Below are positions 1 to 4,444 of a stretch of 5,344 nt of DNA, in pieces. The translations under genes were made by a program, and so were the position numbers. The notes under the pieces were generated by a model, which searched no databases, had not been told where the DNA came from, and was given only the letters and a program-made list of their open reading frames with translations. Every line of letters starts with the position of its first letter. The first letter of the stretch is position 1. The DNA lies in the NCBI GenBank assembly GCA_050251575.1, contig JBFWMP010000173.1, forward strand, positions 1-5,344, read 5' to 3'. Source of the DNA: X23 sp050251575. Its GTDB lineage: Bacteria > Bacillota > Clostridia > SK-Y3.

Positions 1-102
1 ATTAAGAAACTCTGCCTTGGCAAATATTTTTTTCTTTGACATTTTCTCAAGAGAGATCATAGGTGTATTACCAATCATATCAAGAATAGATTTGCTATTC
101 AT
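1..102 (-). CDS. cysK: Cysteine synthase (O-acetylserine sulfhydrylase) family, N-terminal fragment cut by window edge
   Basis: Only the first 34 codons are in the window; the gene continues past the left edge. The ATG lies at 102-100, with AGGAGG at 116-111 eight bases upstream, so the start is well supported. Residues 9-18 read MIGNTPMISL, the signature IGNTP segment at the start of cysteine synthase and cystathionine beta-synthase-type fold-II PLP enzymes. The last visible residues (KAEFLN) are those that normally precede the PGGSxKDR segment carrying the PLP lysine. The family makes L-cysteine from O-acetylserine and sulfide in the cytoplasm. With so little sequence, cysK, cysM and a cystathionine beta-synthase-like member cannot be told apart. 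Its upstream region is the structured non-coding stretch described separately. Confidence 0.82.
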   Translation of the reverse strand, partial: MNSKSILDMIGNTPMISLEKMSKKKIFAKAEFLN

Positions 103-140
103 ACCGTACTCCTCCTATCAATTATAGTTAGTGTAAAGTT

Positions 141-170
141 TTTATATAATAATCTTGCTAACATAAGCAA
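141..170 (-). promoter_or_regulatory. Putative promoter for the cysteine synthase gene
   Basis: On the minus strand TTGCTT (170-165) is followed after 18 bases by TATAAA (146-141); TATATA at 148-143 with a 16-base spacer is an alternative -10. Transcription would start near 134 and give a leader of about 30 bases before the ATG at 102. The -35 overlaps a small inverted repeat, TTGCT (155-159) with AGCAA (166-170), which could be an operator. Consensus-based inference only; a TATAAT at 126-121 sits too close to the ribosome binding site to be used. Confidence 0.35.
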
Positions 171-193
171 TATCAGTAGGTTGAGCAACTTTT

Positions 194-213
194 AGTGTAT
201 ACCCCCCTACACT
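194..213. repeat. Small inverted repeat with C-rich loop
   Basis: AGTGTA (194-199) pairs with TACACT (208-213) around an eight-base loop containing six consecutive C (G on the minus strand). It lies between the large foldback and the cysteine synthase promoter. AGTGTA also repeats the core of the outer arms (TAGTGTAAAG). It could be a protein-binding site or a minor hairpin; nothing identifies its function. Confidence 0.35.
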
Positions 214-218
214 TCTCC

Positions 219-343
219 ATTCCTTCCTCTTAACTGTCAGAAATTGTGCTTTTAAATCATTGTCAAGCCCGGGCGTAAGCCCGTTCATTTCAGGCTTTAC
301 AATGATTTATAAAGCATAATACAATTATCAAAGAGGAAGGGAT
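219..343. repeat. Long nested foldback (125 bases) with branched apex
   Basis: Paired segments from outside in: 219-231 with 331-343 (13 bp, one G-T pair); AATTG 242-246 with CAATT 322-326; TGCTTT 247-252 with AAAGCA 311-316; TAAATCATTGT 253-263 with ACAATGATTTA 299-309 (11 bp, perfect); AAGCC 265-269 with GGCTT 293-297; and an apical hairpin CGGGC (270-274) GTAA (275-278) GCCCG (279-283). The apex is GC-rich with a GNRA-type loop, while the outer stem is AT-rich. There is no T-run after the stem on either strand, so it is not an ordinary terminator. It could be a mobile foldback element, a structured RNA in the leader of either flanking gene, or a single-strand DNA recognition hairpin. Confidence 0.7.
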
Positions 344-351
344 CTTTTGAG

Positions 352-455
352 TTATGTTAATCATTTTTTCATACTTTACTTTACACTATCTCTTCAAAAT
401 TATGTTAATTTTTATGACTCTTTTATTCTACATAGAGACGCATGTTTATGTTAAT
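352..455 (+). repeat. Three spaced direct repeats of TTATGTTAAT, probable IS21 left-end binding sites
   Basis: The decamer TTATGTTAAT occurs exactly at 352-361, 400-409 and 446-455, spaced 48 and 46 bases apart, upstream of istA. IS21-family elements are known to carry several repeated transposase-binding sequences at their ends, and this position fits the left end. The first copy coincides with the right arm of the outer inverted repeat (352-390). No exact inverted copy is found downstream of istB, so the assignment rests on position and repetition. Confidence 0.5.
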
Positions 456-478
456 ATAAAAGTAGGCAATCATTTCAT

Positions 479-507
479 TTGAAAAGTCGGCACTTCTGGA
501 TTAAACT
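479..507 (+). promoter_or_regulatory. Putative istA promoter
   Basis: TTGAAA (479-484) and TAAACT (502-507) are separated by 17 bases, matching 5 and 4 positions of the sigma-A consensus. The start of transcription would fall near 513-515, inside the 5' arm of the hairpin at 511-531. The resulting leader to the ATG at 545 would be about 30 bases. Consensus-based call only. Confidence 0.35.
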
Positions 508-510
508 TTT

Positions 511-531
511 CCATATAAGTTCTTTATATGG
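511..531 (+). promoter_or_regulatory. Hairpin abutting the istA ribosome binding site
   Basis: CCATATAA (511-518) pairs perfectly with TTATATGG (524-531) around a five-base loop. The last G of the stem is joined directly to GGGAG (532-536), the Shine-Dalgarno sequence for istA. Transcripts entering from upstream would carry the whole hairpin and could have the ribosome site occluded. A transcript starting at the predicted promoter near 513-515 would lack part of the 5' arm. Several insertion sequences are known to block translation from read-through transcripts this way; its use here is inferred. Confidence 0.5.
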
Positions 532-544
532 GGGAGTAATGGAG

Positions 545-2128
545 ATGATAACTTTGAACACTAAACAACAGATCATCTTGTTGTGGCACCAAGGTCATTC
601 AAAATCAGAAATTGCTCAACGTGTTAACCGGAATAGAGACACTGTACGCAAATACATCACTGAATACGAGAAGAAAAAAGGGCTTCTTCATATGTGTGAC
701 AACCCGGACGACATCCCCCAGCTGATCGACGATATTGTTGAGACTCCAAAGTATGATGCTTCTACAAGAGCAAAAAGAAAGCTAACAGAAGATATTGTTA
801 CTGAAATTGAAACATATCTCGAGGAAAACCGAAAAAAACGCCAGCGTGGTGAAGGTAAACAACTAAAAAAGAAAATCGACATTTACGAAGCACTTGCAAA
901 CAAAGGTTTTGACATAGGATATACTACCGTGTGTAACGTGGTTAATGAAATTGAGGGTAAGGGGGCTGAAGCCTATATAAAAGGGTTATATGATCCTGGG
1001 CATACTTGTGAATTTGACTGGGGAGAAGTAAAACTTGAAATTGATGAGCAGAAATGCAAGCTGCAGCTGGCAGTCTTTACAGCGGCTTATAGTAATTATC
1101 GGTATGCAGTTTTATTTATAAACCAAAAGACTGAATGCTTCCAAGAGGCTCATGCCAGATTTTTTGATTCTATCAATGGCTCATATGGCCAGATGGTCTA
1201 TGATAACATGAAAGTGGCAGTCAAAAAGTTTGTCGGACTTAGTGAAAAAGAGCCTACAGAAGCACTACTGCAACTAAGTATTTATTATGGATTTGCATTT
1301 AGGTTTTGTGGCATTAGAAAAGGAAACGAAAAAGGTCACGTGGAGCGAAGTGTTGAATATATCCGTCGTAAAGCTTTTAGTGGTCGAACTTCATTCAATT
1401 CAGTAGAAGAAGCGAATTGTTATCTACAAGAAGTCTGTAACCGTCTTAATCAAAAAGAACAGCAACTCACAGGCAAATCTGCATTAGAGCTGTTTGAAGA
1501 TGAAAAATGCTGTTTAAGGACTCATCTTCCCACCTTTGATGCAGCAAGGATTACACACGCAAAAGCAGATAAATACTCATGTGTGACTTTTGATCAAAAC
1601 CACTATTCAGTTCCTGATCGATACGTTGGTAAAATGCTAAAAATCAAGGCATACTCTACTCGAATCATCTGCTTCTATAACTATGAAAAGGTAGCCAGTC
1701 ATAGCAGGAAGCACGGCCCTCATGAGTGGAGTATTGAGCTTGACCATTACCTAAATACCCTAAAAAGAAAGCCTGGCGCATTGCCAAATAGTGTGGCAAT
1801 GGCACAGGCCCATACACAAATTAAAAACCTTTACACTAAGTATTATAGCAGACGAGAAAAGGATTTTGTAGAGTTACTTTTATATTTGAGAGAAAAAACG
1901 ATAGATGCGGTAGAATCAGCCATTGAAAGGCTGCATGATTCGGGAGTGATTGAGATCACCACAGATAAAATTAAATTCTTGTGCAATCAGAGTGAAAACC
2001 CAAAACAAGATTATACTGCTACACAATCAGAGGAGATTTCATCACGATCGAATGATTTGTTAGAGGCATTAGGGCGACTAATCCCATCATCATCGAATAT
2101 TGAAACAAAGGAGGCACAAATCCATTAA
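545..2128 (+). CDS. istA: IS21-family transposase IstA
   Basis: IstA is the DDE transposase that cuts and joins the ends of IS21-type elements, working with IstB. I place the start at the ATG at 545 (527 aa, MITLNTKQQ), with GGAG (533-536) eight bases upstream. The frame is open back to a TTG at 479, and an ATG at 539 lies too close to the ribosome site. Residues about 18-38 (HSKSEIAQRVNRNRDTVRKY) form a helix-turn-helix for end binding. The integrase core follows, with candidate catalytic residues D158 (CEFDWGE), D220 (VYDNMK) and E267 (GHVERSV). Residues around 355-400 (HYSVPDRYVG onward) match the beta-barrel region seen after the catalytic core in this family. There is no frameshift or internal stop, and the length is normal for IstA. 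The stop codon overlaps the istB start by one base. Confidence 0.93.
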   Translation: MITLNTKQQIILLWHQGHSKSEIAQRVNRNRDTVRKYITEYEKKKGLLHMCDNPDDIPQLIDDIVETPKYDASTRAKRKLTEDIVTEIETYLEENRKKRQRGEGKQLKKKIDIYEALANKGFDIGYTTVCNVVNEIEGKGAEAYIKGLYDPGHTCEFDWGEVKLEIDEQKCKLQLAVFTAAYSNYRYAVLFINQKTECFQEAHARFFDSINGSYGQMVYDNMKVAVKKFVGLSEKEPTEALLQLSIYYGFAFRFCGIRKGNEKGHVERSVEYIRRKAFSGRTSFNSVEEANCYLQEVCNRLNQKEQQLTGKSALELFEDEKCCLRTHLPTFDAARITHAKADKYSCVTFDQNHYSVPDRYVGKMLKIKAYSTRIICFYNYEKVASHSRKHGPHEWSIELDHYLNTLKRKPGALPNSVAMAQAHTQIKNLYTKYYSRREKDFVELLLYLREKTIDAVESAIERLHDSGVIEITTDKIKFLCNQSENPKQDYTATQSEEISSRSNDLLEALGRLIPSSSNIETKEAQIH

Positions 2129-2901
2129 TGGAGAAATCCCAAAAAGTATTATACAAGGAAATTGAAGAATACAGCAAAATATTAAGATTGCCTGAAGTAC
2201 GGCAAAATTTTATCGAGTATGCTAAGGAGGCAAATAGCCAGGATATTAGCTATGAAAAGTTTTTACATTCATTGCTTGAAAAGGAATGTGAGGCTCGCTT
2301 TCTTAATGCGAAAGAAAGCCGAATCCGTCAATCTGAATTCCCTTACAAGAAGTATCTTGAGGATATCAGTATCTCCCATCTGCCGGAAGATGGACAAAAG
2401 AAACTTAAGATTTTACGTTCCCTAGACTTCATTAAACAGGGTCAAAATGTAATATTTGCAGGGAATGCCGGTACTGGGAAATCGCATATTTCCATAGGTT
2501 TGGGGATTGCTGCTTGTATGGAAGGGTATAAAGTTTGGTATGCAACAGTACCTCTTTTTGTAAACCATTTAAAGGAATGTCGTTCACAACAATTATTGCG
2601 AAGATTTGAAAGCAAATTTATTAAATACGATCTCGTGATTTTAGATGAACTGGGATATATCTCTTTCGATAAAGAAGGTGCTGAACTACTTTTTACACAT
2701 TTATCGCTACGAGCCGGCAGAAAATCTACAATTGTTACCACAAACTTATCTTTTGAGAGATGGAGTGAGATTTTTCACGATCCTGTAATGACTGCAGCCA
2801 TGGTTGATCGCCTAACACATAAATCATACCTGGTTAATATGAACGGTAACTCATACCGATACAAGGAAACAAAGGAGTGGTTGGAAGCAAGTAATATGTA
2901 A
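2128..2901 (+). CDS. istB: IS21-family helper ATPase IstB
   Basis: IstB is a DnaC-like AAA+ ATPase that assists IstA in target selection and strand transfer. The 257-aa product has the family's usual length. Walker A is GNAGTGKS (112-119) and Walker B is LVILDELGY (169-177) with D173 and E174. A sensor-type segment STIVTTNLSFERW (200-212) and MVDRLTH (225-231) with a conserved arginine complete the AAA+ core. The N-terminal 100 residues are helical and charged, as is usual for the IstA-interacting part. The ATG is in a TAATG overlap with istA. AAAGGAGG at 2107-2114 lies 13 bases ahead, slightly far, so translational coupling to istA is likely. The gene appears complete and functional. Confidence 0.95.
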   Translation: MEKSQKVLYKEIEEYSKILRLPEVRQNFIEYAKEANSQDISYEKFLHSLLEKECEARFLNAKESRIRQSEFPYKKYLEDISISHLPEDGQKKLKILRSLDFIKQGQNVIFAGNAGTGKSHISIGLGIAACMEGYKVWYATVPLFVNHLKECRSQQLLRRFESKFIKYDLVILDELGYISFDKEGAELLFTHLSLRAGRKSTIVTTNLSFERWSEIFHDPVMTAAMVDRLTHKSYLVNMNGNSYRYKETKEWLEASNM

Positions 2902-2958
2902 GTGGACAGAATAAGGTATGACATGATGTACTTTGAAAATAGAATACAACTTACAGGC

Positions 2959-2989
2959 GAGCGTGAAAAAAGTTTTTTAAGTGCGGTTG
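2959..2989 (+). other. Hairpin vaguely resembling group II intron domain V (doubtful)
   Basis: GAGC (2959-2962) is followed by an A6/T6 stem (2966-2971, 2973-2978), then AA, then GTGCGGTT (2981-2988). The order GAGC, upper stem, two-base bulge, xCGGTT, followed by GTGAGAGGG (2993-3001), recalls domain V of bacterial group II introns. The C expected after GAGC is missing, the loop is not GNRA, and there is no reverse transcriptase nearby. At best it is a decayed relic; it may simply be an A/T-run hairpin near the IS right end. Confidence 0.12.
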
Positions 2990-3011
2990 ATAGTGAGAGG
3001 GACCCGTATGA

Positions 3012-3098
3012 TAGCCTAACAGGCTAGCCGGCCTGCTTTGCCCCATTGCCCTTCTACAGAGGCATATCCTCTGGGCAGAGTGGGACGGCTCGACGGCT
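3012..3098. other. GC-rich nested hairpin block of unknown function
   Basis: From 3021 to 3100, 51 of 80 bases are G or C, far above the flanks. TAGCCT (3012-3017) pairs with AGGCTA (3021-3026) around three bases. A second fold has AGCCG 3026-3030 with CGGCT 3086-3090, CCCA 3042-3045 with TGGG 3081-3084, TGCC 3047-3050 with GGCA 3074-3077, and CAGAGG 3057-3062 with CCTCTG 3068-3073. A second CGGCT at 3094-3098 offers an alternative partner. The pairing suggests a structured RNA or a transferred fragment. I do not recognise an RNA family, and no protein frame here is convincing. Together with 2902-3011 and 3099-3187 it makes up the gap between istB and the next coding frame; I see nothing else in that gap. 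Confidence 0.4.
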
Positions 3099-3283
3099 GG
3101 GAATCATATGGGGGAGGCTCACTGTCAACTGGATTCTTGAAAAAGTTTTTTCTCTTTTGCCAATTAGACTGCCGATTTTTCAACTGAAATAGTGCAGAAA
3201 ATTTAATTGACATATACATCAGGGACATCATTGAAACAGTAAATGAGCCTGATATAATTGAATCTTTCATTAAGGTTGCAGTC

Positions 3284-4153
3284 ATGCCTTCATCAGAAAG
3301 GGATAGGTATATTGAATTCTACTCCGGTTTATATTCATGTTATCCAGAAGTATGGGCTGATGTCTTTAAACGTTTATATGGAGAAAACGCTCATCTATTC
3401 ACATCAGATATAGCTTGTAGGGAGGCACAGCAGCTTGGTTTCAAGGTAATCAACGTTGAGTATAATATAGCCCGCATACTAAGACTTGGAGGCATAAAGG
3501 ATGATACTTTTGGTCTGAATGATGACTATGAATTTTCGTTTTCATCAGAATTAAACAAGAACGAGAATGAGGTGCTTAATCTCCTGCCAGTGTATGCAGC
3601 AGTAGCCGGAATTGAAGCTCCTGGTAATATTAAAATCTTCGATCAATATGCCAACAATGATGATATTACTGGACTGTACCATCCGAAAAACCAACAGATA
3701 TACCTCCGTAGGAATGTACTTAGTGATGGGCTTGAGAAAGCATTGGGCGTGTTTCTTCACGAATCAGTACACCATCTTACTGGCGAGGACGATATGAGCC
3801 GGGGATTTGCAGAAGGACTAAATAAGTTACTTACATCAATGATAATAAAATACAGTCAGGATGTTGGATTAGATATTGAATTATCAGTTTGCATAAGGGG
3901 TGTATTGCTTCCCGAAGATATTTCCCTTAACGCAAATAACATGATTGCTGTTGTAGCTGCTTTGGATGATGAATTTACTCTGAAAGTAGGTGGTAAGATA
4001 ATTCGTGCTATTCTATCCACTCCTTGCGGCAAGTCAGCTATTTGGATGAAGAAGATTGCCATATTCAAAGGAAGGTTTGTAGTTCCTTTACCCCAAGAAG
4101 TGAAGTCAGCTATCGGTAATATAGAAAAGATTAAATGTAAACTCAAGGCTTAA
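3284..4153 (+). CDS. Carboxy-terminal fragment of a GHKL/Hsp90-type ATP-binding protein with an HExxH motif
   Basis: The first ATG at 3284 gives 289 aa, but the frame is open from 3188 (after a TGA at 3185) and reads as protein there too (IDIYIRDIIETVNEPDIIES). The ATG has only a weak AAGG eight bases upstream. The gene therefore looks 5'-truncated rather than newly started. Residues 159-163 are HESVH, an HExxH zincin-type motif in a predicted helix (ALGVFLHESVHHLTG), with E177 a possible third ligand. Segments such as GFKVINVEYNIARILRLGGIKDD (52-74) and GLYHPKNQQIYLRRNVL (130-146) recall the C-terminal half of large bacterial proteins that begin with an Hsp90-like ATPase domain. That N-terminal domain is absent here. 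Enzyme activity is unproven. The family call is from memory of sequence patterns and is moderate at best. It converges on the phage-like Rep gene. Confidence 0.5.
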   Translation: MPSSERDRYIEFYSGLYSCYPEVWADVFKRLYGENAHLFTSDIACREAQQLGFKVINVEYNIARILRLGGIKDDTFGLNDDYEFSFSSELNKNENEVLNLLPVYAAVAGIEAPGNIKIFDQYANNDDITGLYHPKNQQIYLRRNVLSDGLEKALGVFLHESVHHLTGEDDMSRGFAEGLNKLLTSMIIKYSQDVGLDIELSVCIRGVLLPEDISLNANNMIAVVAALDDEFTLKVGGKIIRAILSTPCGKSAIWMKKIAIFKGRFVVPLPQEVKSAIGNIEKIKCKLKA

Positions 4154-4201
4154 TTCAGTTATCCTTATATCCCCAATAATTTAAAGTATTATTTAAGAAC
4201 C

Positions 4202-4231
4202 GTGGGAGCAGGGTGAAAATCTTGCTCCTAT
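4202..4231 (+). other. 13-bp RNA-type hairpin capped by a GAAA tetraloop
   Basis: Positions 4202-4214 pair with 4219-4231 around GAAA (4215-4218). The central stem GGAGCAGGGT with ATCTTGCTCC uses G-U pairs at 4211/4222 and 4213/4220; more G-U and one U-A pair extend it outward. These wobble pairs hold only in the plus-strand RNA; on the minus strand they become A-C mismatches. It lies 50 bases past the stop of the upstream coding frame. No T-run follows, so it is not a standard terminator. It may be a 3' UTR stabiliser, a processing site or part of a non-coding RNA. Confidence 0.45.
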
Positions 4232-4281
4232 AAGGTACTCCCCTGTTATATATTCAATATTGATTATAATTGATAGTAATA

Positions 4282-4303
4282 AGGCATCTGTTCAGATGTA
4301 CCT
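4282..4303 (-). terminator. Weak candidate terminator hairpin downstream of the Rep-like gene
   Basis: CATCTG (4285-4290) and CAGATG (4293-4298) form a tight inverted repeat, extended by AGG 4282-4284 with CCT 4301-4303. Read on the minus strand, the stem is followed by TATTACTATC, which is only moderately T-rich. It lies about 140 bases past the Rep stop codon in a convergent intergenic region, where terminators are expected. It is short and lacks a proper T-run, so the assignment is tentative. Confidence 0.2.
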
Positions 4304-4322
4304 ATTGGATACCTGTAGACAA

Positions 4323-4350
4323 TTGAATCTTTTATGTGTTTTGATATAAA
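4323..4350 (+). promoter_or_regulatory. Promoter-like pair reading toward the Rep-like gene's 3' end
   Basis: TTGAAT (4323-4328) and TATAAA (4345-4350) are separated by 16 bases. A start near 4357 would give a plus-strand transcript antisense to the 3' end of the minus-strand Rep-like gene. It could also express the small ORF at 4334-4444 from its internal TTG (4361). In AT-rich DNA such pairs arise by chance, so confidence is low. Confidence 0.22.
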
Positions 4351-4444
4351 AGAGGAGATTTTGAAGTCTAAACTACACTCTGATAAGATAGTGGTATATA
4401 TTATCCCTCTTCACACCCCATTTGTAACTACGACTATAATTTAA
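4334..4444 (+). CDS. Doubtful small ORF, 36 aa
   Basis: ATG at 4334 opens 36 codons ending in TAA at 4442-4444, which overlaps the stop of the Rep-like gene on the other strand. The ATG has no ribosome site. AGAGGAG (4351-4357) precedes an in-frame TTG at 4361 by only three bases and would give 27 aa. The frame is open upstream to 4319. The product begins MCFDIKEEILKSKLHSDK and ends in a beta-rich, uncharged tail. I recognise no family; it may be a gene remnant or chance. Confidence 0.13.
   Translation: MCFDIKEEILKSKLHSDKIVVYIIPLHTPFVTTTII

Larger units (their letters stand above)
127..390. repeat. 264-base region bounded by a partly conserved inverted repeat, MITE-like
   Basis: TAGTGTAAAG at 129-138 is matched in inverse orientation by CTTTACACTA at 379-388. 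Further in, TAACATAA (159-166) is matched by TTATGTTA (352-359). The two blocks lie at nearly the same offset in each arm (30 and 29 bases), so the arms look like diverged copies of one roughly 38-bp inverted repeat, extending to G at 127 and C at 390. Between them lies a second, longer foldback (219-343). Terminal inverted repeats around a palindromic non-coding core are typical of MITE-type elements. The flanking nine bases (118-126 and 391-399) are not a clear target duplication. The arms could instead be IS21-type transposase binding sites. Confidence 0.4.
352..2955 (+). mobile_element. IS21-family insertion sequence (istA-istB), ends approximate
   Basis: A DDE transposase gene and a AAA+ helper gene in the order istA-istB with overlapping stop and start define an IS21-family element. 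The left limit is set at the first TTATGTTAAT repeat. The right limit is set at an ACA at 2953-2955, because IS21-family ends often begin TGT and finish ACA. Read inward, the right end (TGTAAGTTGTATTC) shows only weak similarity to candidate left ends; the best is TGTAAAGTTTTTATATAA from 132, which would place the whole foldback region inside the element. No direct target duplication was found for any pairing of ends. The gene content is secure; the boundaries may be wrong by a few hundred bases on the left and about 40 on the right. Confidence 0.6.

Noticed and set aside
225..340. Integron attC site
   Set aside because: The outer bases do not fit RYYYAAC and GTTRRRY boxes, and no integron integrase or cassette structure is present.
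171..350. T-box or S-box riboswitch in the cysteine synthase leader
   Set aside because: The T-box core (AGGGTGG-type) and S-box conserved elements were not found on the minus strand, and the best promoter lies downstream of the foldback.
118..399. Target-site duplication around the 127-390 region
   Set aside because: The nine flanking bases on each side share only some positions (TCAATTATA against TCTTCAAAA), not better than expected in AT-rich DNA.
688..882. 64-aa minus-strand frame inside istA
   Set aside because: Shadow of istA; phenylalanine- and serine-rich antisense composition and no ribosome site considered convincing.
2442..2741. 99-aa minus-strand frame inside istB
   Set aside because: It lies opposite the Walker A and Walker B coding region of a clearly real gene; a reverse-frame shadow.
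3016..3285. 89-aa minus-strand frame across the GC-rich block
   Set aside because: It overlaps the open 5' extension of the downstream gene and translates a hairpin-rich sequence. It has no recognisable domain and no evident ribosome site.
3856..4146. 96-aa minus-strand frame opposite the HExxH protein
   Set aside because: Antisense shadow of the better-supported plus-strand frame.
3257..4333. 12-base direct repeat ATTGAATCTTT-type at 3257 and 4322
   Set aside because: Short and AT-rich; both copies encode IESF in an open frame, but with no further similarity it is probably coincidence.
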